64,000 nucleotides of DNA, taken from Beroe forskalii. Lineage: Eukaryota > Ctenophora > Nuda > Beroida > Beroidae. Each line of letters begins with the position of its first letter. The first letter of the stretch is position 1. A program made the translations under genes and the position numbers. The notes below the pieces were generated by a model that saw nothing but the letters and a program-made list of their open reading frames with translations, made no database searches and was not told where the DNA came from. The stretch is taken from assembly GCA_011033025.1 (NCBI GenBank), contig WFMF01000009.1:558001-622000 (forward strand), given 5' to 3'. Shown in pieces: positions 21,962 to 34,005 of this stretch.

Positions 21962-23559
21962 AATTTGTGTTAAGATTTGGGGATTTAAAAATATTAGACT
22001 TGGCAGGCTCTTGCCTAAATGCAGTAATAATGTCTCGATACAGTAGTACGAATCTGGTTTCTGTACTAATTTGGTCAGTTTCAATGGCAAATTAATCTAG
22101 ATCCAATTTATATTTGCTGTTTTAGACAAAGTATTGTTCACTTTTTACTCTGTAACGTGTAACTTTGTTTTGCTGAAATTTCATTGTGTTTCTTGTATAC
22201 CTAACTTAACTTGAATTTTTAGTTGCAAATATGTCAGGTTTTGGTCATAGATTCGTCCAGTCATAGTGGAGCACAGTAGGTATGGGGCATTCCATGTAGG
22301 TCACTGTGGCGATTTCCTTCATAGTGCCCCTTGGGACCATCTGATTCCAGATTTTACTTATCTCCATAATATTACCTCTTCTATAATACTACTAATAATT
22401 CCGCTCTTTTAATATCTGCCCAAATGTATCGCCACAGTCGCCAATGAATCCTAATGAATAATCCATACCCTAACCAAACCTCACTTGTAGCCAGCCAATG
22501 TAGCTGTGGATGATAATCACATGATTCTCGAAAGCTTCAGATGATAACACTATCGTTCATGAGTTATAACGTTTAAATTTCAACCTCTTTGAGCCATAGC
22601 ACAGGTTTTGGTAATGGTGAGGTGAGGGTTAGAGTTTGGATTATTGTTCATAGTCGACTGTGATATGCAGCAAATCCATCTCTGATTATGGAAATTCACG
22701 TATTCATCGCGGACAGTGGCGACAGTGAATGTAGTGGATCATCGTCGAAATTTGTGATAGTCAATCACCATTACCTACTATGGGTGTTTGGCGATCTTCA
22801 AGGGCGCTAGGAGATCATGATTTATATTGTAGACAGTGAGTGTCGCCAATGAATGTCAATCAATGTTTATCACTGTCGCTATTGATGACAATGGCGATAT
22901 AAATTGCCGATTGGCGATATTTCCAATAATATCTGACACTTTGCCTACCATTCGTTGCATATATCGTCTCGTTTCCTGATGCCAATTGATTGTCGTTTTC
23001 ATGGTCCACTTCCTTCTGGATTATAATTATGTAAATATGAAGATTTTGATAGCAGGATTGTTAAATATTTCTTATTAAGCCCAGTTATTTCATATTTACT
23101 ACTTATCTATCTTACGTACATTGCAGATATAAGTTAACGATTTTGAAAAAATGATTTTATTCTGAATTCTAAGGCATATTTCAACTTTTAAACATATCAT
23201 TACAGGCATGGGCCCATGGATTGCTGACGACTTCCTGGATTTCACGCAGGAAACAGCAGAGCATTGGATTGACGATATTACCAATATATTATAACGTGAG
23301 TGTTATGTACTTTGTTATCCTTAATCCATTAAAATTATGCGTTATGCGTTATGTGCTTATGGGGTTGTATGTTATGAAAATGATTAATCATGTCGATTAA
23401 TAGATTGAAGCAATAAAAGTTCTTTTCAATCAAATCAAATATTTGATTACAAAAAGTTTGTGAGACAACAAAAACAAATTATAAAAAACGTGTAACTTCT
23501 TTTCAACATAAATTGCTCTTAACGATTGATTTCACAACTGTTATCACCGACTAAGTATT
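21962..23559. other. non-coding; inverted 'CACTGTGGCGAT' repeats at 22275-22960
   Basis: An imperfect inverted pair GGTATGGGGCATTCC...CACTGTGGCGAT (22278) and TCGCCACAGTCGCCAATG...CCATACC (22429) marks a degenerate element. More TGTCGCCA and TGGCGAT words in both orientations extend to 22920. No gene is seen. Confidence 0.45.
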
Positions 23560-24600
23560 GATTATCGGCCACAATTTCATGAAAACAATCCATCTGGAAT
23601 ATCCTCCGTTAATCAAGTTACGTCCATTCTCCATCTTGAGATCTTGTATTTGAAGTTAACAAAACGTCAATTTTTCAAAAACTACAGCACAGCACTTAAC
23701 AGTATAGTAGCGTAATAGAAAGCACTCTCAAAGGACTGATTATAATCTGCACGTGCACAAAATTTAGTTTCCATAGCAACGGCACCAATATGCACCATTT
23801 AGCCTTAACACTTAATTTCTCTTGATAATCTCTTGGCAAGGTCAAAAAAATTTACAGCGATGGGGAAAAAAACGCGAAACTTCACTTTATATATAAGACT
23901 AGCAGGCCCGTTGGGCTCGCTAGATAATACAGAACCAAATACTAAGCTCATAAAAAAGTTTATGAAGGAGCAAATTCGTTGGTTACTTTTAGTATCATGC
24001 TGGACCGGGCAAGTTTTGATAATTATGATTTTCGATTGTATGATGAAGTCAAATCTGAAAATTAAAACCAGTTTCGTACTCATATTGAACGTTGAATTAA
24101 TCATTGATTCAAAACAAGAGCAGTTTTCCATGGCAATGTACTATGCCCAATCGATTCAATTTGATTTTGCTTTTGGCCAATCTTGAATTGCTCTAAATTC
24201 ACATTAATTATTTCCGTTTACATTATCAACTCAATTGATTTAAATCGACTGAAGTCTGCCACAGATCTATGAGAATTGCCATCGAAATAACCTCCACGAT
24301 GCCAGCCATACCCATTCTCTATCTGAATCTTGAATTTCAAATGAAAAACAGTAAACACATCGTTCTTTTAAACGCTACAACGCAGCAGTCAACAACCTAA
24401 CAACGTATCAGAAAGCACTCTCGCAAAGGAGCTTAATCTGCATGCAGAATGTCTGTATCCATAACAACGATTCAGCCCGGCTTAGCCTTTGTTTCTCCTG
24501 ATAAGTTCTTGGCAAGCTCAAATTTAATTGTATACGGAATTACAGACAAACATTATTCACGTGTGACTTTACTTTATATATAAGATCATAATAGTACAAT
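23560..24600 (+). repeat. two diverged direct copies of a ~330-bp repeat
   Basis: Segments at about 23560-23900 and 24260-24590 share 'CAGAAAGCACTCTC-AAAGGA', 'TAATCTGCA', 'CCATA-CAACG', 'TTTCTC-TGATAA-TCTTGGCAAG' and end in 'CTTTACTTTATATATAAGA'. They could be diverged terminal repeats of an old element whose 360-bp interior has lost all coding sense. The 117-residue open frame at 23833 overlaps the repeat and is not conserved in the other copy. Confidence 0.65.
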
Positions 24601-24654
24601 GATAAGATTATAATGATCATCAATACTGATCCATTGAAAATTAATGTTATTGGA

Positions 24655-24737
24655 ACTACATTGAGGCTACATTGGAACTACATTGGAACTACATTGGAAC
24701 TACATTGAGGCTACATTGGAACTACATTGAGGCTATA
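24655..24737 (+). repeat. short tandem repeat ACATTGGAACT / ACATTGAGGCT
   Basis: Seven copies of an 11-12-bp unit alternate between two variants. Low-copy minisatellite. Confidence 0.9.
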
Positions 24738-25554
24738 GCACATAGGCGAAAAATTTCCTTAAGGGAAATAGAGTTACGAAGATTGTTTATAAAAAAAGGG
24801 AATAATTTTACCCATTGGTGTTTCAAAATGGACCACTTTGGGAATATAATGCTAGTGTGGCGAATATTACCCTGCACTTTACACGCATTCTTAGAAAGTT
24901 AACGCATAGGTGTGGCCTGTGGCGAATATCATCTTAACAATGCGATCATTTTTTATAGTGTGGCGAATTCAATACCTAGTGGCGTTGTTCTAATCTGGGA
25001 GGGGCTAAAATGCCCACAAACCAAGTCATTATGAAAACTGCTTTTTTAACTTACAAGAGTTGAAGTAAGTCCTTTCTTTTAGATTAGCTCTTGAAGGCCC
25101 TACAGAATTTGTTCAAGTCCCATTAGAGTTGTAAAATGCCCCTATGCCAATTCAATATACACATACCCCTAAAGATAGGGTATTGGCTTCAGGCCAGTAG
25201 CCAGGGGGAAGAGCCTTGGCTATTGGCCTGATTGTGTTATGAAAAAAATTGCATGACACACTATAAGGATCTGAAAATAGGGTAGTATAGGCCTTGTTTT
25301 TTTTTGTTCTTCAGTTTTTCCACACCTTTTCACGTAAGTTCCTTAAAATTTTATGATAATCATTATAATTTTCAAGGCTAAATCTTATTTATAAGCACTA
25401 CTTACACAGTCTCTGGTCACTGGCATCAGGACCAGTGCAAGGCGCAAGCGGTTACATACTAGCTGCCACCAGCCAAATTTTCAAAAATCGTGGGAGGGCA
25501 AGATATTTGGCAGAAAGAAATGCAATAAAGCAATAAGTACCTTTGCAAAGCGAG
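24738..25554. other. non-coding DNA
   Basis: No gene. The phrase around 25062-25115 (TAAGTCCTTTCTTTTAGATTAGCTCTTGAAGGC) is the inverted counterpart of 27226-27270, placing it in the dispersed family described at 26705. Confidence 0.4.
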
Positions 25555-26100
25555 ATTGGCTGTAGTAGCAGCCATTTCAACCCATCCCACTTGCACTATG
25601 GGTACCTTGCTGAATCATTGCTTCAAATTTTAACCCATCCCACTATAATTATAGGTACCTTTACCACTAGTCACCACTTCTACCCAATCCGATATATGTG
25701 TGCATGTTATACATACCAACATTTCTAAACCACCACTGCAACCCATCCCACTATTAGTACCTTTCTGAACCACAGCTTCAACCCATCTCAATACTTCAAT
25801 ATAGGTACCTGCTACATTTCTAAACCACCACTGACACAGGCAACCCATCCCGCTATTGGTACCTTTCTGAACCACCAGGCACCACTTCTTCACATCCCAA
25901 TATTGGTACCTTTTTGAAACGCTACTTTCAGCCTTCCTTATAGCTTTATAGATACCTTTCTGAACCAATACTTCAATACATCCCAATTCCGATCCTAATT
26001 CTATAGGTACCTCTCTGAACCACCAGTCACCACTTCTGCCCATCATACTATATGTACCATTTTGAACCAATACTTCAACTCTTCAACCCATCCCACAAGT
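25555..26100 (+). repeat. ~60-bp degenerate tandem repeat with GGTACCTTTCTGAACCA
   Basis: About eight or nine copies of a unit containing TAGGTACCTTTCTGAACCAC, CACTTCAACCCATCCCA, with variable spacing of 55-75 bp. The reverse-strand open frame over it is a repeat artefact. Confidence 0.85.
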
Positions 26101-26704
26101 TTCTCAGTATACGCCCCTTTCTGTACCCAACACTTCTAAATCCAAAGTGTGATTGAAAAAGTTACAAAGTTACAATTGATAGTCATACTCACATCCATGC
26201 CATAACGATGGAAATTTAAGTCGTATTTGGGTTGGTTCTGGTTTAAGAAGATGGTGGACAAATTTAATCCCCCATACACTCATAAACCTGTCAACTATAG
26301 AATTATGAACTCATGAAATACATGATTAACATACAGTAATGCTGAAATATGAACATTGAAAAATTTTCCAGATCAATTAACATTTAAAATGTTCAATCCA
26401 AATCTTCGGACAAAATCTTAGGATATACCTACTTGATGAAGGAAGATAGCTTATATCAATAGGTTCTATACTGTAATGCTAAAAATGCCATTCAAGCCAA
26501 ATGACTTTTGAGAATTTCTAATCATGAAATACCTCATTGGTTTAAAACAAGTTCGTTTCAAGCCAGAAATCATTGGAAACTGTCCAAAAAAACATAGCCC
26601 AAGTTTTTGGCCTTTGGGTCACAAACCCCCTACATTCAAGCCCATTCATTAATTACTGTATCTACACAGATTCTCTTAGCCTGGTGCTTCTGAATATGAT
26701 TTCT
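26101..26704. other. AT-rich non-coding DNA
   Basis: No coding or structural feature is recognised. Confidence 0.4.
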
Positions 26705-27610
26705 CTCTTCGTGCTTGTAGGGTAACATCTCAACAACTATGAGTAGATCGGAGAAAGGACTACTAATTTAAGTTCTTGCATAAGCTCAAAAATTAGTTTC
26801 TGGGCATTTTTAGAGCATAAAATGTAAGCAAGTCGTTTATATGAAAGTATAAACATGGCCTTTGCGTGATTAGTTTTCGAGCCCAAAATCTCTGCGACCC
26901 TCCTGGGTCCAAGTTGGAATAAATTTATCATTCTCTCATTGATGGCTTTGCTAGCAGGGGCATAGCCAGGGAAGGCGACACAGGCAGCTGCCTCCCTCTT
27001 TTCAGACAGAAAATGTGAAAACTTTTGTTAGTTTCGTCATAATGGGAGCTTTCAATAAGAAAATTAAACATTCAATAGGTTTTGAATTTACCTGATCGCC
27101 TCCTCCTTTTCAAAAATCTGGCTATGCCCCTGCTTGCTGGTGATTGCAAATTCAGTTTTTCGCCAATGACTCGGTTTGTGGGCATTTTAGAGCATAATAT
27201 GTTTGTTGAAAGTTGAATGTAAATTCTGTAGAGCCTTCAAGAGCTAATCTAAAAAGAAAGGACTTATTTCGACTCTTGCATAAGTTAAAAAAGCAGTTTT
27301 TTGCCAATGAATAGGTTTGTGGGCATTTTAGAGCATATGTTTGTTGAAACATGGCCATTGCGATTCTTTTGAGCCCAAAACGAAGTCTCTACGACCTTCT
27401 TGGGCCAAGGTATAAACATTTTCTCATTGATGGCTCGCGAGTGACTGAAAAATCCGTTTTTGGCCTGTGGTTTGTGAGCATTTTAGGCATATGTTTGTTA
27501 ACAAGTCTTATATAAACATGGTCATTGCGATTCTTTTAAGCCCAAAATGAAGTCTCTACGACCTTCCTGGGCCAAGTTTCGTAAAAATCCGACTTTTCTG
27601 GGGCGGAAAA
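26705..27610 (-). mobile_element. decayed copy of the 'CTACGACCTTCCTGGGCC' repeat family
   Basis: Three units of 'CGATTCTTTTGAGCCCAAAA-CGAAGTCTCTACGACCTTCYTGGGCCAAG' occur near 26868, 27358 and 27528, with about 170-bp spacing for the last pair. They have the same order and spacing as in the arms of the 36.87-40.57 kb element. Interruptions (for example 26950-27135) look like later insertions. Likely a solo, degraded arm. Confidence 0.7.
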
Positions 27611-28101
27611 AATGGGCGTGGCCCTCTCCTGAACACCGGGTACGGATACATATTGTGTACCAAGGTGATCTTGGTGCAGAAACACCCCAAGTACCACCCC
27701 CAATTCTCAAATACTCTGGACACCGAAATGCATGCTCAACTTTGGTCTGCTACTAGAGTACCATGGGTTCATTAATTATATACTGTATTGTGTTTTTGTG
27801 TTTTAACATTTTATATTGATTTTCATACTTTCAAACATCACTTCACATTAATCTCCAGAATGTTGTGTTGCACTATATGGAGTTCCTGAAGAAGAGATTT
27901 TTATAATCTTGAAACTGTCAGTAGAATAGTGGAGTATAGTGTGTGGGTTAGATTACTTTATTGAAAGTTGTTTGTTTCACTGCATCAATGATCAATCACA
28001 TCAAACAACTCATTACCATTGTGTTACATTATTATGTGTGCGAGCCTTTTTGTTTTGAATTGAACAAATTGTTGCAATTGTTTGAGTCTTGTACAGCAAA
28101 T

Positions 28102-28407
28102 ATGAGTGGGATTGTGGTACCTGGTTCTGTAAAAAATTCCGATTTTTCCACATCAGCAACTGTCATAAAATCAAAACTAAGAAATTTTCTTCTAATGGAA
28201 CAAAAAGCAGGGTGTGAGATCACATGGTAAAATAAATAAATGTGGAGTGACTGGCACTCTGCGACTGTAAATAGGTCCAAGGGCTGCTTTTCTTTGACTT
28301 CTAAATCTTTAAACATGACACACAACCTCAATATCTCTCTCTCAAATAATTCCGATAAACAAACAAATTTCATGAACGAAATCAGGTCTTCTCGGGATCA
28401 GATAGAG
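28102..28407 (+). CDS. candidate 5' coding exons of an unidentified gene (partial)
   Basis: I do not recognise this protein. An ATG at 28102 opens a frame to 28226 (begins MSGIVVPGSVKN, ends KAGCEIT) and then meets a potential donor ATG|GTAAAA. A 48-nt AT-rich GT-AG segment (28227-28274) contains an in-frame stop. If it is removed, the frame continues through 28275-28407 (SKGCFSLTSKSLN to SSRDQIE) to a strong donor GAG|GTAAGT. The joined 86 residues have mixed, coding-like composition with no repeats, no signal peptide and no obvious domain. A possible acceptor (TTGTACAG, ending at 28096) just precedes the start. Further exons would lie to the right, but none could be joined in phase. Without removal of the mini-intron the first frame is only 42 codons. 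Confidence is low because no homology supports it. Confidence 0.35.
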
Positions 28408-30128
28408 GTAAGTAGGTAATAAGGCAACAGGTCCAGCAGAAAAGACTGCTATTGTAACACGAAATAGGTAGGGGTAGGTATAGGTATAAGTATAGGTAAT
28501 AAATTTTCGTGTGATTTCCTAGATGTTTGTCTTCGTGTTTAAATTATCTTGTCTTGTACTCAAATCTGGTATATATTTCATGGAAGAGGTTTTAAAGATT
28601 TAAATAAAGAATTTAATGATTTTTTTTAATTTATTCCTTAATTTATTTATTCTAGGTAGCCTATATTTTACATATCAATGTTCATTCCTATACAAAACTG
28701 TAACTCTGTAATGAGCCTTTGCAGATAAAGCAGCTAAAATATTTTAAAAATTTTACTTAATTTTCCCAACGAATATGCAAGTTAAATGCATCTTATGCTC
28801 ACTTGAAGTTGCAGAAGTGAGTCACAATTGGCACTGCGGCTATAGTTTGGATTTGGAGAGGTCATTGTCCAAGTTGAAGACAGGGAATGTCCGTTGGCCC
28901 TTATGCAGACTATGGGTGTGGGGCTAGTTTGTCTGACTGGCTGTATAAAGTGATATTGAATTAGTCACATTACTCTCAAGTATGGTGACATAACTGCTTT
29001 AGGCCATTACAGTCTTCAGAATATTACCAACCTTTAGATCATCAGAGCTCATTTTAAGAAAGGCAGCATTATTTCTCAGATATAAGATATATTTATTCTA
29101 TAAGTTGATTGTAAAAGTGCCAAGAAATTGATTAATAATTGTTTACTTGATTAATAATTGTTTACTTGCAATTTAGCAGGGAGAATTTAAATCCAACAAC
29201 AATTTGCATTTATTGCAAACCTGTTCTTTTATTTCTTTATGATTAGTGACTCTTTCCTTATAATTAATAATTATTAATTTAGTTCTTTAACTGTTGCAGT
29301 GTTTTTTGTGGCAAATGGTTTGACTAATTAGTCCATTTGGATTCTCATCAATTTACTAATAAGTGTAGACTGTAGATTTTGATGAATCCAATATGAATAC
29401 ATGTCACAAATTCTTACATGCTTTTACCAATGAATATTTTTCCAGTGAATTTCGTTGATCCCCATTTGAATACATATCACATATAAAGTATGAATTACAC
29501 ATCTTATGAAGTATACTGAATTCAGATAATTCACAGTGAATTCATAATGAACAGTTGAACTAGTTCACCCATTTTGATTGAACATGCATTCACTTTGATT
29601 CATTTTGGTGACTTTTTCCTGGACTCTGAGATGATTTTTGTTGAACTCCATTAAAGTCTCGCAATTTGATAACCAGATGCATTTTGACCAGCCCTATACT
29701 CCCCACTTTATTTAGAAGTGCATAATTTTTCTAATTTGGCCCTTGTTATTTTGTTAAGGAGTTATTTAAGGACAGTTACTGGGACATGATACCTTTTGAT
29801 GTTTTGTTTTCAGCCAATGAATATGAAAAGTGAGAACACATGATACGTTTTAGTTTCTGAAAAATTAATTCAGTTAAGTTATTCACTATTATTTTCTCGA
29901 GGAATATTAAGAAGCTACCTATAATGACTCTTTTTTTACTTTTTAATTTTTAGAGTAATATGTTTCCTGCACTCTTGATGTAGTAGAAGAATAAAAGGGT
30001 TTGGTGTTCATATCAGTATATATCAGGTATTGAGGTAATTTATGGTCTGAGCTGAGCAGTCAAAGGGCATACCAATTGATTGAGAATTGAGGTGAGCTTC
30101 TAAATCATTACTTCTACTTATCCTCTAG
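28408..30128. other. non-coding, probable intron/intergenic
   Basis: AT-rich with no convincing exon. A possible microexon-like acceptor TTTTGTTTTCAG|CCAATG at about 29814, with GTGAGA after 16 nt, was considered but could not be put into frame. 'TTGATTAATAATTGTTTACT' is duplicated at 29131-29165. Confidence 0.35.
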
Positions 30129-30230
30129 GATGGAGGACAAGGAAGAAACTCTCCCAACTTATAAAGAAATAGATGAAGCTTCCCCACCTACTTATCCTGC
30201 TGATGTGGCTGCTGAAGAAGCACGACCTGT
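30129..30230 (+). CDS. internal/first coding exon with PPxY motif (partial gene)
   Basis: A pyrimidine-rich acceptor (CTTATCCTCTAG) is followed by G and ATG at 30130, and the frame ends at a consensus donor CCT|GTAAGT at 30231. The 33 residues begin MEDKEETLPTYKEIDEASPP and continue TYPADVAAEEARP, with one PPxY (PPTY) and one LPTY motif. PPxY motifs are known ligands of WW domains in NEDD4-family ubiquitin ligases and commonly sit in short acidic cytosolic tails of membrane proteins. The exon end is phase 0. Its 5' end would also fit in frame to the 28102-28226 exon (TG + G), so both could belong to one gene through alternative splicing. No downstream exon was found; a G-tract foldback element sits 70 bp into the following intron. 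Function unassigned. Confidence 0.45.
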
Positions 30231-30299
30231 AAGTACAGAAATCATTTTAGTTTTTACTAATGAGACGATGAGGGTTAATATCATTGCTGTAGTGCTACA

Positions 30300-30431
30300 A
30301 AGGGGGGGGGGGGGTAAGGCAAACTTTGGCAAACGCTTCCACTTTTTTTGGAGTTTGCCAAAAAAGTGTTTGCCAAAGTTTGCCATAGTTTGCCAAAGTT
30401 TGCCAAAATTTGCCAAAGTTTGCCAAAAATA
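30300..30431. mobile_element. foldback element of TTTGCCAAAG words with poly-G edge
   Basis: A run of 12 G is followed by TAAGGCAAACTTTGGCAAAC...CTTCCACTTTTTT and the mirrored AAAGTGTTTGCCAAAG, then five more TTTGCCAAA words. The copy at 33885-34005 has the same core in the reverse arrangement, ending TTACCCCCTCCCC. Confidence 0.85.
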
Positions 30432-30621
30432 ACCCAAAAATTTTGTAATTTCATTTCTTGTCCACAGTGCATACAGGACATGTGCATAATGGTTTTCAAA
30501 GGAGCTAAATCGATATCCAATGCTTAATTTTCATTCAGACCTTCCCCTTCGAGGCTTTACACCTGGACCTTCCCTCTCCAAGCACCATACTGTTTACAAA
30601 AAGGTATCCTTAGGCTGAAGG

Positions 30622-30990
30622 ACCAGGGCATAGCTTCCGAACTGCCCTCCTTTTGAGAGGGCGCCCTCTCATGCCCTCTTTCTGCCCTCCTTTTTGGGTC
30701 TTGCCCTCCGAGCCCTCCTTTTTGCCCTCTTTTACGCTCCATTTGCCCTCCTTTTTGACCTTTCCCAAAAGGCACCTATTATTCACGGCCTAAAATAGGT
30801 CTTTTTGGGCGGTTTCCAAAAAAATACAACTAATAAGCACTATCTCGGATTGATTTTGAAAATGCACTCTTACTGCATAGCTCATAAAATAGGTAGAATA
30901 TTGCCCTCCTTTTTCGTTGATTTGCCCTCCTTTTTTGGGCCAAAAACTGCCCTCCGAACGGATTTTCAAAGGTCGGAAGCTATGGACCAG
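30622..30990. mobile_element. inverted element of GCCCTCC words, CATAGCTTCCGA termini
   Basis: GGACCAGGGCATAGCTTCCGAA at 30620 is inverted at about 30975 (TCGGAAGCTATGGACCAGGG is a partly direct, partly inverted end). Between them GCCCTCCTTTT words recur at least nine times, with one GAGAGGGCGCCCTCTC palindrome. No gene. Confidence 0.6.
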
Positions 30991-31109
30991 GGTTAGAACT
31001 TTAGAAATTCCGAGAGCCTTTTCGTTCGAGAAAAGAGATGTTTATAATTCCCAGGCATGGAAACATGTATCTACTATCTACTTATCTTTAACCAGTTCAT
31101 CAGATAACA

Positions 31110-31480
31110 TGTCTTCGGCAAAATGGTACCGCAGGAACATGACCAAAATTAGCCTGCATTAGCATCCATGGGTCCGGAGGCTGAGTGTAGGGTAATTTCA
31201 AAAATTTGCCTCCATTGAGGCTAATGGTTGCAAGAGTCTAATTTTCGAAAAAAAGCCTCCGCTGTTGTGGCTAAAAAGCGCCCACTAGCTTCCATTAGCC
31301 TCCACTCAGCCTCTATTGAGGCTAAAATTTTGATTTAGCCTCCACTGAAGAATAATCCTCCATTAGCCTCCACAGAAACTGAAACATAACATTATCGTGG
31401 AGACTAAAGCTTTAATATGGAGCCTAATGGAGGCTAGTGGATGCTATACGGAGGCTCACTGGAGCTGAAACTGATAAAAT
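31110..31480. mobile_element. MITE of TGGAGGCTAATGG words, relative of 20137-20337
   Basis: It starts GGCAAAATGGTACCGCAGGA then ACATGACCAAAATTAGCCT, matching the terminus of the 20137 element with substitutions. The interior mixes AGCCTCCATTAG and its complement. A clear right terminus is missing, and the long minisatellite begins about 40 bp later. Confidence 0.7.
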
Positions 31481-31514
31481 GTTCATTTATTTAGTAATTT
31501 GAAAAACAATTTAT

Positions 31515-33560
31515 AGATTCAAACTTTCAGATAGCTCCAACTATCCTCCCCTAGGCACCACTCAGCCGCCACTAGGCACAACTCAGCCTTCACTAGGCTC
31601 CACACAGCCACCGCTAATAGGCTCCACCCAGCCTCCACCAGGCTCCAACCAGCCTCCACTAGGGTCAACTCGGCCTCCACTAGGCTCCACTCAGCTTCCA
31701 CTCAGCCTTCACCAGGCTCAACTCATCCTCCACTAGGCGCCACTTCGCCTTCACTATGCTCCACACAACCTCCACTAGACTCCAGACATCCTCCACTAGG
31801 CTCCAGACAGCCTCCACTAGGCTCCAAACAGCCTCCAATAGGCTCCACCCAGCCGCCTCTAGCCTCCACACAGCCTCCACTAGGCTCCACAAAGCCTCCA
31901 CTAGACTCCAGACAGCTTCTACTAGGCTCCAGAGAGCCTCTACTAGGCTGCACACAGCCTCCAATAGACTCCACACAGCCGCCTCTAGGCTCCACACAGC
32001 CTCCACTAGGCTCCACAGAGACTCCAATAGGCTCCACACAGCCGCCTCTAGGCTCCACACAGTCTCCACTAGGCTCCACACAGCCTCCACTTGGCTCCAC
32101 TCCGCCTCCACTAGGCTCCACACAGCCTCCACTAGACTCCAGACAGCCTCCACTAGGCTCCACTCGGCCTCCACAAGGATCCACTCAGCTTCCACTCAGC
32201 CTTCACTAGGCTCTACTGACCACTCAGCCTCCACTTGGCGCCACTCCGCCTCCACTATGCTCCACACAAGCACACAGCCCTCACTAGACTCCAGACAGCC
32301 TCCACTAGGCTCCACACAGCCTCCAATAGGCTCCACACAGCCGCCTCTAGGCTCCACACAGCCGCCTCCAGGCTCCTCACAGGCTCCTCACAGGCTCCAC
32401 ACAGCCTCCACTTGGGTCCACACAGCCTACACTAGTCTCCACACAGCCTCCACACAATCTCCACTAGGCTCCACTCAGCCTCCACAGTTCACACAGCCTC
32501 CACTCAGCCTCCAAGAGGCTCCACACACCCTCCACTAGTCTCCGCCAGTCTCCAGCCAGCCTCCACTATGCTCCACTCAGCCTCTACTAGGCTCCACTGG
32601 GCTCCACTACTATAAAGTGAAGACTGAGTGGAGCCTAGTGGAGAGTGTTTGGAGCCTAATGGAGGCTGTGTGGAGCCTTGTGGACCACTAGTCTCTACGG
32701 CCTACCGACAAGTGCGCATATAAGAATATTTTTCCCACGGTCTAACAGGGTGGCCTGTCAATGATTTAAGTTGAGTGAGCACTTCAGATGCTGAAAACGA
32801 CAACTGCGCAATGGAGGCTGTGTGGAGCCCAGTAGAGGCTGAATGGAGCCTCGTGGAGGCTGAGTGGAGCATAGTCTGAGTGTAGTCTAGTGGATCACTG
32901 GTCTCTACAAAGCTTCCAATAGGCTTCACACAGCCTCCATTAGGCTCTACACAACCTTCAATAGGCTCCAGTCAGCCTCCACTAGGCTCCACACAGCCTC
33001 CACTAGGCCCCAACCAGCCTCCACTAAGCTCCACACAGCCTCCAATCAGGCTCCAATCAGCCTCTACTAGGTTCCACTCAACCTCAACTCAACCTCCACA
33101 CAGCCTCCACTACTAGTGAAGGCTGGGTGGAGCCTATCGTAGAGTGGTCGGAGGCTCCATTCAGCCTCCGACCACTCTACGATTATAAAGCCTAGTGGAG
33201 CGTAGTGGAGCCTAATGGCTCTGCAAAGCCTCCACTAGGCTCCAGACAGCCTCCATTGGGCTCTACACAGCCTCCACTCAACATCCACTGGGCTCCGAGC
33301 AGCCTCCACTACTTGTGAAGGCTGAGTGGAGGCCAAGTTGAGCCTTGTGGACCACGAGGCTCGACACAGCTTCTACTAAGCTCCGCTCAGCCTTCACTAG
33401 GCTCCCTGCAGCCTTCACTAGGCTTAACACAGCTTCTACTAGGCTCTACAAAGCCCCCACTGGGATCCACGCAGCCTTCACTAGGCTCCTCAGAGCCTCC
33501 AATAGGTTCCACATTGCTACACACAGCCTTCACTCGGCTCCACTTGACCTTCACTAGGCA
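31515..33560 (+). repeat. 2-kb minisatellite of ~21-bp AGCCTCCACTAGGCTCCACAC
   Basis: Roughly 90 imperfect copies of a 20-22-bp unit, open in frames on both strands because stop codons are absent from the consensus. Short stretches are inverted (near 32625-32690, 32815-32885, 33115-33215, 33315-33345) and give local hairpins. The unit is recognisably the stem word of the adjacent MITE (GCCTCCATTAGCCTCCACTC), suggesting expansion from it. The predicted proteins (HTASTRLQTAS on +, VEAVWSLVEA on -) are artefacts. Confidence 0.92.
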
Positions 33561-33884
33561 ATTAGCATTCTCAACATGTTGGGTTATGTTGCATGAATCC
33601 ATGGAAACTGCCCAATGGTCACGGTGGGGCCTTACTATTGATTTTATGCGGTTTCAGGGCTTCATACAACAGTTTGATCGGACTTCTTAGTACTTGAATG
33701 CATAAAACTTAAAGTAAGAGAATAAATATTTGTTACTGTAGCCCTCTACTCTATTCAATGTGGATAGTCGCTGTTACAGCTTCTGGATAACGTCAAAATG
33801 TGAAACAGACCTTGGGAATCGATTCAGCATCTTTGAAAAGCATATTATGGGTACCTAAAGTGTTGCCAAAGTGGCTAAAAGGTT

Positions 33885-34005
33885 TTTATTTTGGCAAACT
33901 TTGGCAAACTTTGGCAAATGCTTCCACTTTTTTGGGTTGCCAAAAAAAGTGTTTGCCAAAGTTTGCCATAGTTTGCCAAAGTTTGCCTTACCCCCTCCCC
34001 TACAA
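33885..34005. mobile_element. foldback element of TTTGCCAAAG words, second copy
   Basis: GGCAAACTTTGGCAAAC... mirrors GTTTGCCAAAGTTTGCC around a CTTCCACTTTTTTGGGTTGCC centre. It ends GCCTTACCCCCTCCCC, the complement of the G-tract edge of the 30300 copy. The two copies are therefore in opposite orientation 3.6 kb apart. Confidence 0.85.

Noticed and set aside
23833-24186. 117-codon plus-strand frame and overlapping 108-codon minus-strand frame
   Set aside because: It overlaps a diverged repeat whose second copy (24260-24590) does not keep either frame.
31680-32538. Long open frames on both strands (171 and 153 codons minus, 260 codons plus)
   Set aside because: All are translations of the AGCCTCCACTAGGCTCCAC minisatellite; open in both strands because the unit lacks stops.
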